A stretch of DNA of 64,000 nucleotides, taken from the NCBI RefSeq assembly GCF_048571125.1, contig NZ_CP182343.1, forward strand, positions 2,976,001-3,040,000, read 5' to 3'. The translations under genes were made by a program, and so were the position numbers. This stretch comes from Arcobacter siniprincipis. GTDB taxonomy: Bacteria > Campylobacterota > Campylobacteria > Campylobacterales > Arcobacteraceae. The notes under the pieces are model-generated. The model searched no databases. It worked only from the letters and a program-made list of their open reading frames with translations, and was not told the origin of the DNA. Positions 8,260 through 16,864 of this stretch are shown in pieces (position 1 is the stretch's first letter; every line of letters begins with the position of its first letter).

Positions 8260-9288
8260 TTAATCTATACTCAAAATTGGTTTATCTTTTACATTAAAAG
8301 TCTCTACTATAAACTCATTGTTCATATGAGTTACTAAAATATATGATTTTGGATTATCTTTATTTTTTAGCATAAAAGATGTATCTTTATCAACTACAAT
8401 TTCATCAAACCCTAATGGGGTATATTGTTTAAATAAGTCATCTTTGAGCTGTTCATAAGTGGTGTCATATCTATCATCGATAATCATTTTAAAACTATTT
8501 TCATTGTCAATAAATTCTATTTCATTTAACTTCTCATGGGTTTCAATAATAGGTTGTTTGGAAATTATATATTCATAAGTTACAGATAAAAAACCAATAG
8601 AGAATACTGTAATAAAAATATTTAATAATGAATACAAAATACTTAAATCAGGAGAAATTAAAGCCATAAGAAACTTAATAGCTAATCCATAAACAAAATT
8701 AACAACTAAGGCAAAAACAATAGGAAAAACAATCACCATCATAAACACTAATAATTTATAGTTTTTTGATAAAACAAGTGCATCACCAAAATCTAATGGC
8801 TTATCAATAGCAATAGAAGGGAAGATTAAAGATATTCTTGAAGTAATCATTCCTATAAAACCTACAAGAATTACAACAACTAATATATTGTAAAAATATG
8901 CAACATTAGAGCCAAAGAAACCTTGAATGAACTTGCCAATAAATAGTGAAATAAAATATATTAAGAAAAATACCAAAGCCATAAGTAAACCTAAGCCAAT
9001 ACCTTTTAAGATAAAACTTATTTCTCTTTGACCAAATTTATAAACACCCCATTTGGGGGTATCTTCTTCACTTAAAAGTAATATCCTATGTACATTTATA
9101 GACATAATAATTGTCACTAAAAAAGATAATGCAGTTAAGATATAAAAAGTGCTTTTACTTATCATAATATTGGTACTATAGTATTCAATAACACATAATA
9201 TAAGAAAAGGTATAAACAAAGCTCTCATTAAAATATACTTTTTCTCAAAAAGCAGGTCTAAAGTTCTTTTTATAATCTCTTTGTACAT
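8260..9288 (-). CDS. Multi-pass membrane protein of unknown function
   Basis: This 342-residue protein has about six hydrophobic helices spread over residues 18-240, followed by an acidic soluble C-terminal domain of about 100 residues. The arrangement resembles uncharacterised conserved inner-membrane proteins, and I cannot assign a function. It lies 19 bp downstream of the DAHP synthase gene on the same strand and is probably co-transcribed with it. Confidence 0.7.
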   Translation of the reverse strand: MYKEIIKRTLDLLFEKKYILMRALFIPFLILCVIEYYSTNIMISKSTFYILTALSFLVTIIMSINVHRILLLSEEDTPKWGVYKFGQREISFILKGIGLGLLMALVFFLIYFISLFIGKFIQGFFGSNVAYFYNILVVVILVGFIGMITSRISLIFPSIAIDKPLDFGDALVLSKNYKLLVFMMVIVFPIVFALVVNFVYGLAIKFLMALISPDLSILYSLLNIFITVFSIGFLSVTYEYIISKQPIIETHEKLNEIEFIDNENSFKMIIDDRYDTTYEQLKDDLFKQYTPLGFDEIVVDKDTSFMLKNKDNPKSYILVTHMNNEFIVETFNVKDKPILSID

Positions 9289-9307
9289 ATTCTTCCCTTT
9301 TGAAGTT

Positions 9308-10660
9308 TTATCTTCTAGCTTCCTTTAAAGTCTCAGCAATCATAAATGATAACTCTAAGGCTTGGTCAGCATTTAATCTTGGATCACATTGTGTATGATA
9401 TCTACTTGCAAGTCCCTCTTGAGTAATAGCAGAACTTGTACTTCCTGTACATTCAGTTACATTTTGTCCTGTCATTTCAAGGTGAATTCCACCTGCAACT
9501 GTACCTTCGGCACTATGGATTTGAAAGAATTGTTTAACTTCATTTAAAATAGATTCAAAATCTCTTGTTTTGTATCCATTATCAGTTTTTATTGTATTGC
9601 CATGCATAGGATCACTTGACCATAATACATTTTTACCCTCAGCTTTTACTCTTTTTAGTAAGTTTGGATAGATATCACCTATCTTTTGGGCACCCATTCT
9701 AACAATAAGATTTAATCTTCCAGCTTCATTTTCAGGATTTAAAGCATCAATTAATTTTATTAATTCATCCTCTTTCATTGAAGGTCCTACTTTACATCCT
9801 ATTGGATTTTTGATACCTCTAAAGTACTCTAAATGTGCTCCATCAAGTTCTCTTGTTCTATCGCCTATCCATAACATATGAGCAGAACAATCATACCAAT
9901 CACCAGTTAATGAATCTCTTCTTGTAAGTGCTTCTTCATAATTTAATAAAAGTGCTTCATGTGAAGTATAAAGCGTAGTTTGATTTAATTGTTGTGTATT
10001 TTCTGATGTAATTCCACAAGCATTCATGAAAGCTAAAGTTTCAGAAATCTTATTTGCTAAATCATCATATTTTACACCTAAAGTGTGATCTTTAATAAAA
10101 CCTAAATTCCACTCATGTACTTGATGTAAATCTGCCATTCCACCTCTTGAAAATGCTCTTAAAAGATTTAGTGTAGCTGCACTTTGGTTATATGCTTTTA
10201 AAAGTTTTTTAGGTTTTGGCAATCTTGATTTTTCATCAAATTTAACAGAGTTTACAATATCACCTCTATATGAAGGAAGAGCAAGTCCGTCAATATTTTC
10301 AAAGTCATCACTTCTTGGCTTTGCAAATTGTCCTGCTATTCTTCCTACTTTTACAACTGGACAACCACCTGAAAAAGTCAAAACAATAGCCATTTGCATC
10401 ATCACTTTAAATAAATCTTTGATGTTATTTGCATTGAAGGCATCAAATGATTCAGCACAATCTCCACCTTGAAGTAAAAAAGCTTTTCCTGCTACAACAT
10501 CAGCTAATTTGCTTTTTAAGTTTCTAGCTTCCCCTGCAAAAATTAGTGGAGGATATGAACCTAACTCTTTTTCAACTTTAGCAAGTTTTTCTAAATCATT
10601 ATAAGTTGGTTGTTGCTTTATTGGAAAGTCTCTCCAAGTACTTGGGTTCCAGTTATTCAT
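9308..10660 (-). CDS. Class II 3-deoxy-7-phosphoheptulonate synthase
   Basis: This enzyme condenses phosphoenolpyruvate and erythrose-4-phosphate in the first step of the shikimate pathway. It is a plant/Mycobacterium-type (class II) DAHP synthase, about 450 residues. Diagnostic stretches are Gly-Gly-Asp-Cys-Ala-Glu-Ser near residues 65-71 (metal-binding Cys), Gly-Arg-Ile-Ala-Gly-Gln-Phe-Ala-Lys-Pro-Arg near 107-117, and Asp-Pro-Met-His-Gly-Asn near 349-354. It neighbours the transaldolase gene, an enzyme linked to the erythrose-4-phosphate pool, which makes biochemical sense of the pairing. Confidence 0.95.
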   Translation of the reverse strand: MNNWNPSTWRDFPIKQQPTYNDLEKLAKVEKELGSYPPLIFAGEARNLKSKLADVVAGKAFLLQGGDCAESFDAFNANNIKDLFKVMMQMAIVLTFSGGCPVVKVGRIAGQFAKPRSDDFENIDGLALPSYRGDIVNSVKFDEKSRLPKPKKLLKAYNQSAATLNLLRAFSRGGMADLHQVHEWNLGFIKDHTLGVKYDDLANKISETLAFMNACGITSENTQQLNQTTLYTSHEALLLNYEEALTRRDSLTGDWYDCSAHMLWIGDRTRELDGAHLEYFRGIKNPIGCKVGPSMKEDELIKLIDALNPENEAGRLNLIVRMGAQKIGDIYPNLLKRVKAEGKNVLWSSDPMHGNTIKTDNGYKTRDFESILNEVKQFFQIHSAEGTVAGGIHLEMTGQNVTECTGSTSSAITQEGLASRYHTQCDPRLNADQALELSFMIAETLKEARR

Positions 10661-10687
10661 ACTCTTTACCTTTTTTTATTTTAATTA

Positions 10688-11680
10688 TTATACTTTTAAT
10701 TTTGATAAAAGTTCTTCAAATGATACTTTAAATGCTTCTAATCCATCACTTAATAATGTCTCATAAATCTCATTTGTATCAATACCATGTTTTGTAAGCA
10801 TTTTGAAAAACTCATCACACTCATCTTCAGTGATTATTTTGCTAGGTTCTGTGCTACCACTTTGTACATAATCTTCAATAGTAGCCAAAGGAGCAGTATT
10901 TACACTATTTGGATAAAGTAAATTATCCACATAATAAGTTGATGGTAATTCATCACCTTTTACCCCAGTACTAGCAAAAAGCGTTCTAATATTATCATTA
11001 TGAAATTTGTTTATTTCATGGTAACATTTTACAGCATTTATAATACCTAATTTGGCTTTTTCTATACCTTTTGCCCCAAATCTATTGTCACACAATCTAT
11101 CAAATCTAGATACAAAAATAGAAATAACAGCTTTTGATTCTGTAATTGATTTTTCCATACCTCTATTTAAAGCATTTGCACAGCTAATAGCTTGTTCTGG
11201 TGAAAAGATTAGTGTTGCATTTACATTTATACCTTGTGAAGATAATTCTTCCATGGCTTTGTATCCAGCTTTTGTTGCAGGAACTTTAATCATTACATTA
11301 TCATATGCAATTGTTTTATAAAGTCTAATTCCCTCTTCAATAGTGCCCTCTGCATCATCACTAAGTGTTGGGTCAACTTCTAGTGAAATAAATCCATCAT
11401 CACTATCATTTTTATTCATAGGTTCTAATATTTCAGCTGCTCTTTTAATATCAGTCATAGCTACTTCTTCATAAATAGTCTTAGCTGTATTTACTTGTAA
11501 AATTCCTAGTTGTTGTTTATAAGCAACAGAGTTTGAAATTGATGATGCAAAAATAGCAGGATTTGATGTAGCACCTTGAATAACTTCATCTTTTACCAAG
11601 TCTTGAAACTGATTTTCTAAAAAATCTCTTTCAATAAAATCACACCATAACGAAAAATTTATCTCTTCTTTTAAACTCAT
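10688..11680 (-). CDS. tal: Transaldolase
   Basis: Transaldolase transfers a dihydroxyacetone unit between sedoheptulose-7-phosphate and glyceraldehyde-3-phosphate, yielding erythrose-4-phosphate and fructose-6-phosphate in the non-oxidative pentose phosphate pathway. The Schiff-base lysine is in Val-Met-Ile-Lys-Val-Pro-Ala-Thr near residue 132. Asn-Ala-Thr-Leu-Ile-Phe-Ser near 153-159 and Ser-Arg-Phe-Asp-Arg near 190-194 are also family motifs. The 330 residues fit the epsilonproteobacterial form. It is preceded by a structured leader homologous to the one before gatC and is followed after 27 bp by the DAHP synthase gene. Confidence 0.93.
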   Translation of the reverse strand: MSLKEEINFSLWCDFIERDFLENQFQDLVKDEVIQGATSNPAIFASSISNSVAYKQQLGILQVNTAKTIYEEVAMTDIKRAAEILEPMNKNDSDDGFISLEVDPTLSDDAEGTIEEGIRLYKTIAYDNVMIKVPATKAGYKAMEELSSQGINVNATLIFSPEQAISCANALNRGMEKSITESKAVISIFVSRFDRLCDNRFGAKGIEKAKLGIINAVKCYHEINKFHNDNIRTLFASTGVKGDELPSTYYVDNLLYPNSVNTAPLATIEDYVQSGSTEPSKIITEDECDEFFKMLTKHGIDTNEIYETLLSDGLEAFKVSFEELLSKLKV

Positions 11681-11796
11681 ATTTATTCCTTTTAATAGTC
11701 CCTATTAATAGGGATCTTTTCTTTTATGTCTTCTTTTTAGCATAGGAAATAAATTCCTATTAAAAGAATCCTGTGCTTGTACTCTCTTTGAGAAAA
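11681..11796 (-). ncRNA. Structured 5-prime leader of transaldolase, homologous to the gatC leader
   Basis: Read on the minus strand, P1 is TTCTC/GAGAG (11794-11782). It is followed by the conserved CAAGCACA (11779-11772). P2 is an ATAGGAA/TTCCTAT stem flanked by TTTTA/TAAAA (about 11766-11736). P3 is TCCCTA/TAGGGA (11714-11699). The start codon lies 18 bases after P3. Distances from P1 to the ATG agree within a base or two with the gatC leader (about 115 nt), and stem sequences differ by compensatory changes. It fills the serB-tal gap. Confidence 0.65.
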
Positions 11797-11802
11797 CGCT
11801 TT

Positions 11803-12426
11803 TTAGATATGCTTCAAGATTTGTGTCAAATCTTTTGTATCAACAATAATATTTGCCTCTTTTTTCAAAATATCTTTTGCACAAAAAGCTACTCTTTTGT
11901 CTGCATATGGAAACATCGACACATCATTTGCTCCATCACCTGCTACTAGTGTATTCTCTTTTGAAACTCCTAGCATTGCTTGAACTCTTTGAATCATATC
12001 ACCTTTAGAAAAGCCAAACATCATATCTCCACCAACAAGTCCAGTTAGAATTCCATTTTTGTGGTGTAAGATGTTTGAAAAGTCTGCATCAAGCCCAAGT
12101 TTTTCTTTTGCAGGAGTTGTTCCTATTCTAAAGCCACCTGAAAAACATACAACTTTGTAACCTTTTTCTTTTAGTTTTGCAACTGTTTCCATTGCACCTG
12201 GCATAAGTGGTAGATTTTTACAAATATCCACTGCCAAAGAATTTTCTAATCCTTTTAATAAAGCCACTCTTTCGATAAGAGATTCAAAGAAATCCAATCT
12301 ACCAGACATAGCTTCTTCTGTGATTTTTGCAACTTTCTCTTCCAGACCTAAAGGTTTTGCTAGAAAATCAATAGTTTCCCCATCCATTAAAGTTGAATCA
12401 AAATCAAATACAGCTAATTTCATCAT
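11803..12426 (-). CDS. serB: Phosphoserine phosphatase SerB
   Basis: SerB is a HAD-superfamily phosphatase that releases serine from phosphoserine. The catalytic Asp-Phe-Asp-Ser-Thr motif is at residues 8-12, the Ser/Gly motif Cys-Phe-Ser-Gly-Gly-Phe near 94-99, and the metal motif Gly-Asp-Gly-Ala-Asn-Asp near 162-167. At 207 residues it lacks the N-terminal ACT region of longer SerB proteins, as is usual in this phylum. The gene stops right at the start of the transaldolase leader, so readthrough into tal is possible. Confidence 0.93.
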   Translation of the reverse strand: MMKLAVFDFDSTLMDGETIDFLAKPLGLEEKVAKITEEAMSGRLDFFESLIERVALLKGLENSLAVDICKNLPLMPGAMETVAKLKEKGYKVVCFSGGFRIGTTPAKEKLGLDADFSNILHHKNGILTGLVGGDMMFGFSKGDMIQRVQAMLGVSKENTLVAGDGANDVSMFPYADKRVAFCAKDILKKEANIIVDTKDLTQILKHI

Positions 12427-12531
12427 TTTCCCTATTTTTATGTCATTGTTCTTATTTTAAAAAGACATATATTACCAAAATTATACTAAAATGATTACTT
12501 TACGGTTTCAAAGCAAATATAAGGACAAAGA

Positions 12532-12912
12532 TTGAAATTAGCATCTATTGATATAGGATTAAAAAGAATTGGTGTAGCTTTAAGCCTTACAAAGACTATA
12601 GTTAGCCCACAAACAGCCATCTTAAGAAAGAATAGGAACCAAGCTTCAAATGATGTTGATAGTTTTTTAAAAGAGTGGGAAATAGAGAAACTAATTGTTG
12701 GATTTCCAAGTTCAAGTGATGATATGCAAAAAAGAGTTAAGCACTTTGTAACTCTTTTAAAATTTCAAGGTGAAATTATTTTTCAAGAAGAAAATATGAG
12801 CTCCATTGAAGCTGAAGAACTAATGAAAGGTGATATCAAATATAAAAGAGATGGAAGAGTTGATTCTCTTGCAGCTAAAATAATACTTGAGAGATATTTG
12901 ACAAAAAATTAA
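12532..12912 (+). CDS. ruvX: Putative pre-16S rRNA nuclease / Holliday junction resolvase-like RuvX
   Basis: This YqgF-family RNase H-fold protein is implicated in 5-prime maturation of 16S rRNA. It is 126 residues long. The first acidic catalytic residue is in Ser-Ile-Asp-Ile-Gly-Leu-Lys-Arg-Ile-Gly near residue 7, and the Val-Asp-Ser-Leu-Ala-Ala motif with the C-terminal acidic residue is near 110-115. The start is TTG behind an AAGGA site, which I prefer because it places the family N-terminus correctly. It ends in a bidirectional terminator. Confidence 0.88.
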   Translation: MKLASIDIGLKRIGVALSLTKTIVSPQTAILRKNRNQASNDVDSFLKEWEIEKLIVGFPSSSDDMQKRVKHFVTLLKFQGEIIFQEENMSSIEAEELMKGDIKYKRDGRVDSLAAKIILERYLTKN

Positions 12913-12937
12913 TTATAGGGAGACCCCCTATAATTAA
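12909..12937. terminator. Bidirectional terminator between ruvX and lpoB
   Basis: A perfect 12-bp inverted repeat (TTAATTATAGGG arms) with a 5-base loop is flanked by an A-run on the left and TTTTT on the right. It overlaps the ruvX stop codon and can terminate both converging transcripts. Confidence 0.8.
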
Positions 12938-12944
12938 ACTATTT

Positions 12945-13556
12945 TTACCAAGTCACAGTATCATTTGAGCCAATTTTTCCTATAACTACCTCATCTTCCC
13001 AAGTTACAAGTCCAGTTTTAATATCTGTTAGTGAAAGTTGAAAATAGTATTCAACTATTTGCTCATCTTTATTTGCTTTTGCTGTTCTTTGTAAGATGCT
13101 TCCTGAAAGTGATAAACTCGGAGCATAAAGTGTATTTTTTTGAATCGTCGTACTTTTTTTGAACTCATCATTATCTCTTAGTTTTCTACTATCTTGTGCT
13201 AAATCATCTCTTTGTGTTCCAACAGCTGATGTGATTATTGCTTTTCCAGAGTTTAATATTAATATTCTCATTTTTTTAGTTAAGAATTTTACATCAAATC
13301 TTTGAGTAGTATCATTAATTATATCACTCATCATAACAACATTTTTTCCACCACCACTTTTATCCAATGCACCACTTGATAATAAAGATTTAGCCATATC
13401 ACTAGCTGCTTTTTCAAAATCTTGTCTATCAATTCCCATTGTTACAACTGAAGATTTTGGGGAATTTTCTGGTAAATACTCAGGTTTATGTGTACAACCT
13501 GCAAAAAATATTGTTCCTATAAATAGTGTTGAAATTATTAGTTTTTTATTTTTCAT
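12945..13556 (-). CDS. lpoB: LpoB-like lipoprotein activator of penicillin-binding protein
   Basis: This outer-membrane lipoprotein is predicted to stimulate a bifunctional peptidoglycan synthase from the periplasm. The signal peptide ends in the lipobox Phe-Phe-Ala-Gly-Cys at residues 17-21. The remaining 180 residues carry the CsgG-like TolB-N fold typical of YcfM/LpoB, including Met-Ser-Asp-Ile-Ile-Asn-Asp-Thr near 96-103. It is the last of three lipoprotein genes downstream of acpS, in the order COG3014, ycfL, lpoB that is characteristic of this group. Confidence 0.85.
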   Translation of the reverse strand: MKNKKLIISTLFIGTIFFAGCTHKPEYLPENSPKSSVVTMGIDRQDFEKAASDMAKSLLSSGALDKSGGGKNVVMMSDIINDTTQRFDVKFLTKKMRILILNSGKAIITSAVGTQRDDLAQDSRKLRDNDEFKKSTTIQKNTLYAPSLSLSGSILQRTAKANKDEQIVEYYFQLSLTDIKTGLVTWEDEVVIGKIGSNDTVTW

Positions 13557-13564
13557 TTTATTCC

Positions 13565-14008
13565 TTAGTTTTGATATTCATAATGGCTACTATCTTTTCT
13601 TTGTTCATCATCTCTACTTGTATCTTGCACTCTTATTACAAAATCTTTGATTTGATTTGAAGGGGATACGCCATTAATGGTAAAATCCCTATTCTCTTCC
13701 ACTGTTGCCATTTTCCATTTAGACAAAATTGTTTTTACTATAAAACCATTTTTATCTATCCAATCTATTTTGTAAGCTACATTTCTATTCATATAAGTTG
13801 TGTTTTTAAATCTAGCTTGTACAACCCAAAAGCCATCACTTTTTTGAAAATAGTTTAGTTTCTCAAGTTTTAGCCAAGTATCCAATGTCTTATCAATGAC
13901 AATATGTGAATCATCACTTAGCTTAGGCTCAACTTTTACTTCTTTTTGTGCACACCCGCTAAGAAGTATAACACTTATTATTGTCATAATTAAATATATC
14001 TTTTTCAT
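13565..14008 (-). CDS. YcfL-family lipoprotein
   Basis: This is a 147-residue lipoprotein with a signal peptide and lipobox Leu-Leu-Ser-Gly-Cys at about residues 15-19. The rest is a beta-rich domain of the YcfL/DUF1425 type, with Gln-Ala-Arg-Phe-Lys-Asn near 65-70 and Trp-Ile-Asp-Lys-Asn-Gly near 83-88. The biochemical role is unknown. Co-occurrence with LpoB suggests a part in cell-envelope peptidoglycan control. It lies 8 bp before lpoB. Confidence 0.78.
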   Translation of the reverse strand: MKKIYLIMTIISVILLSGCAQKEVKVEPKLSDDSHIVIDKTLDTWLKLEKLNYFQKSDGFWVVQARFKNTTYMNRNVAYKIDWIDKNGFIVKTILSKWKMATVEENRDFTINGVSPSNQIKDFVIRVQDTSRDDEQRKDSSHYEYQN

Positions 14009-14017
14009 AAATCTCCT

Positions 14018-15352
14018 TTAAAATAAAATCTTATGAATTATATTATTTCCTACTGATTGTGATTTTACATAAATTAATGCATTTTTATCATTAGGAATAA
14101 AAACTTCCTTTATAATTTTACCTTCATTATTTTTAATTTCAATTGGTTTTCCATCAAGTTTTATCCTTAAACTTTGAAAGTTTTTAGGCAAAGCACTCCA
14201 AGACCTGACATCTGTTTTATTTGTCAAAGCTTGATACAAAACTCCTAAAAACCCAGCTAAGGGACTAGTATCATTGAGTTGTTTTTGTGTGATTGTCTTT
14301 GTAATTGTATTTGCTATGGCTTCACTTAAAATAGCTGGAAATCTTTTTTTAAATTCTGTTTTTATTACATTATCCATATTACAAACTTCTTTTGTATTTT
14401 TTCCAACGATATCTAAATAAGAATATGAACTATTTCTTTCAACAATCTTTGGCAAAGCAATGCCTGTATATATCACATTTCTTGAAAATATAAACAGTGG
14501 AATATCAATTCTTGTCTCATTTTTTATCATTCCTTTACCATTTTCATAAATAATCCAAGCATATTTTTCTTTTGATTCCCTCAAAGATGAATCAAGATAT
14601 TTATTACTAAGTTCATAATCACTTTTTATTTGTTCATTTGATGGTTGCATTTCCATAGACTCTTTTAATAAATCCCTTGCCTTTATTGTATCTCCATCTA
14701 ATAAAAAATATACTCCAGCCATATAAGTTGTGAAGGGATTTATAAAATCAGGATATGCTTTAAAATCATTTAACAAGCTATCATATTGTTTATATACAGC
14801 ATTTTTGGCTTCTTTATTCTCTTTTTCTAAATTTACTTGTTCTTTTTCTATCTCACTTCTAAAATAATCTTTTGCTCTTCTTTGTCTATCCAAAGCTCTA
14901 TTAAACTCTATTCTTGCATTTACATTATCATGTAAGCTTACATAATTTAAAGCTTTGTAAGTATTTACCATCACTTTTTCATAGGTGTTTCCCTCATACT
15001 CATTTGCATTATTATTTACTAAAATACTTTTTGAAGCCTCTAAGGTATTATCAAAAATTGTATCTTTATCTACTGTTTGTTTATACTTCTCTTCTGCTTC
15101 ATCAAAAAAGCCATTACTTTTTTTATAAGCAAAACAATTTCTAGCCAATGAGCCACCTTGAATACCCCAAAGTATTGGATCATCATTCTCTTTTATCTTT
15201 TCTTCTATTTGAGTGTAATCACAATTTTTTGATTCTAAATTGTTATCAAAATTATTCAAAGAGTCTTCATATCCACTTATAACAGCACATCCATAAAAAG
15301 AGAATATAAATATGCTAGTAAAAAAAAGTTTTACAAATCCTCTTTTAGTCAT
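14018..15352 (-). CDS. COG3014-family lipoprotein
   Basis: This 444-residue lipoprotein has a signal peptide ending in Phe-Tyr-Gly-Cys near residues 19-22. The first half is helical with TPR-like repeats (Ala-Leu-Asp-Arg-Gln-Arg-Arg-Ala-Lys-Asp-Tyr-Phe near 150-161), and the second half is beta-rich. It matches the COG3014 proteins that accompany ycfL and lpoB in Campylobacterota. Function is unproven; an envelope role is inferred from the operon. The gene begins 2 bp after acpS. Confidence 0.8.
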   Translation of the reverse strand: MTKRGFVKLFFTSIFIFSFYGCAVISGYEDSLNNFDNNLESKNCDYTQIEEKIKENDDPILWGIQGGSLARNCFAYKKSNGFFDEAEEKYKQTVDKDTIFDNTLEASKSILVNNNANEYEGNTYEKVMVNTYKALNYVSLHDNVNARIEFNRALDRQRRAKDYFRSEIEKEQVNLEKENKEAKNAVYKQYDSLLNDFKAYPDFINPFTTYMAGVYFLLDGDTIKARDLLKESMEMQPSNEQIKSDYELSNKYLDSSLRESKEKYAWIIYENGKGMIKNETRIDIPLFIFSRNVIYTGIALPKIVERNSSYSYLDIVGKNTKEVCNMDNVIKTEFKKRFPAILSEAIANTITKTITQKQLNDTSPLAGFLGVLYQALTNKTDVRSWSALPKNFQSLRIKLDGKPIEIKNNEGKIIKEVFIPNDKNALIYVKSQSVGNNIIHKILF

Positions 15353-15354
15353 AA

Positions 15355-15705
15355 CTAGTTTTTCTCTAAAGCAACAACTGCTATTGCAAAGCCAGTATCA
15401 TGGGTAATAGAAAGATGAGCATTTTTTATTGAAAAGTTATCTAAAACTTTTTGTGAGAAAGTTATAAGAGGAGCATTTTTAACTGTTTTAGAGATAATAA
15501 TATCATGGAAACCACACTCCTCTCCTATCCCACAAGCAAGAGCTTTACTTGCAGCCTCTTTTGCAGCCCAAAAGCCAGCTGCTGTTTCTACTTTTTTGAC
15601 AAGTTTTATTTCATCATCATTTAAATATCTTTGATAAGCTTTATTCCCAAACTTTTCATACATTTTTTCAATTCTTTTTATACTTACTACATCTATACCA
15701 ATCAT
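15355..15705 (-). CDS. acpS: Holo-[acyl-carrier-protein] synthase AcpS
   Basis: AcpS transfers 4-prime-phosphopantetheine from coenzyme A to apo-ACP for fatty acid synthesis. The metal-binding Gly-Ile-Asp-Val-Val motif is at residues 3-7. The Trp-Ala-Ala-Lys-Glu-Ala-Ala-Ser-Lys-Ala motif is near 46-55, and Leu-Ser-Ile-Thr-His-Asp near 97-102. The 116-residue length is standard. It heads the operon with the three lipoprotein genes; panC, another coenzyme A-related gene, lies 1.2 kb away. Confidence 0.95.
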   Translation of the reverse strand: MIGIDVVSIKRIEKMYEKFGNKAYQRYLNDDEIKLVKKVETAAGFWAAKEAASKALACGIGEECGFHDIIISKTVKNAPLITFSQKVLDNFSIKNAHLSITHDTGFAIAVVALEKN

Positions 15706-15881
15706 TTTTATCCTAAATATTTATTCTTAATTTATTAATTGTATAATTCTATCTTAATTTTGTAAATAGCTTTTTAATAAAAAGTTAACAGTATCAAACT
15801 TTTCGTTAGTAATTAGTACTGAAAATAATATAACAAATGCTAAAATACTTTTTTATTTAAAAAACCTAGGAGATAATAGAA

Positions 15882-16841
15882 TTGAAATTATTAATAAACA
15901 AGCTTTTGTACTTATTAATTATGCTTTTTATTATTAGTCTAATATCTTTTTTAGCTATACATCTTGCTCCTAATTCATTTTTTGCAAGTGGAGATTTAAA
16001 CCCAAATATCACAGAAGAGTCGATTCAACACCTAAAGTCTATTTATGGCTTAGATAAACCTCTTTATGTACAGTATTTTTCTTGGCTTTTTTCAATACTT
16101 CATCTTGACTTTGGTATATCTTTTAGCTCAGGAGAAATGGTAAAAAATGAGATTCTAAATAGAATTCCAATTACCCTTGCTTTAAATATTATTTCAATGA
16201 TTTTTATATTTATACTATCACTTTATTTAGGTATTAAATCAGCTTTAAATAAATCATCATTTTTTGATAAATTTACTGGTCAACTTTCACTTTTAAGTTT
16301 TTCTATGCCTTCATTTTATTTGGCATTACTTGGAGTTTTAGTTTTCGCAGTTAATTTTGAAGTTTTACCAATATCTGGATTGCATAGCGTAAAAGATGAT
16401 GGAAGTTTTACTTACTATTTAGATTTTGCAAAACATTTAGTTTTACCAATATTTATAATTGTTTTTGGTGGAATTGGAAGTTTAACTTTATATATTAGAT
16501 CACTTACAATCGAAATACTAAAAAGTGATTATATCTTTTTTGCCAAAGCTAGAGGACTAAGTAAAAAACAAATTTTAAGATACTATATTTTACCAAATCT
16601 TTATCCACCAGTTATTACAATACTTGGATTATCACTTCCAGGGATTATTGGTGGGTCTGTTATACTTGAAACAATATTTTCAATAGATGGAATGGGCTTA
16701 CTATTTTTTCATAGTGCTTTAGCCCATGATTATCCAGTAATTATGGGGATACTAATTATTGGAGCATTTCTTACCCTTCTTGGAAATATGCTGGCTGATT
16801 TAGTTTTACTAAAACTCAATCCAAATTTTGATACAAAATAA
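15882..16841 (+). CDS. Orphan ABC transporter permease (oligopeptide/dipeptide type)
   Basis: This is an inner-membrane permease subunit of the DppB/OppB class, 319 residues with six predicted helices. The coupling (EAA-like) motif Lys-Ala-Arg-Gly-Leu-Ser-Lys-Lys-Gln-Ile-Leu-Arg-Tyr-Tyr-Ile-Leu-Pro-Asn is near residues 222-239. Its substrate is unknown. No second permease, ATPase or binding-protein gene is adjacent, so partners must be encoded elsewhere. The start is TTG behind AGGAGA. panC follows after 23 bp. Confidence 0.88.
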   Translation: MKLLINKLLYLLIMLFIISLISFLAIHLAPNSFFASGDLNPNITEESIQHLKSIYGLDKPLYVQYFSWLFSILHLDFGISFSSGEMVKNEILNRIPITLALNIISMIFIFILSLYLGIKSALNKSSFFDKFTGQLSLLSFSMPSFYLALLGVLVFAVNFEVLPISGLHSVKDDGSFTYYLDFAKHLVLPIFIIVFGGIGSLTLYIRSLTIEILKSDYIFFAKARGLSKKQILRYYILPNLYPPVITILGLSLPGIIGGSVILETIFSIDGMGLLFFHSALAHDYPVIMGILIIGAFLTLLGNMLADLVLLKLNPNFDTK

Positions 16842-16864
16842 AAAAAGTCATTAAAGGAAATTCA

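Noticed and set aside
11803..11835. TTGACA near the serB end as a tal promoter
   Set aside because: The distance to the nearest -10-like sequence is 14 bp, too short for sigma-70.
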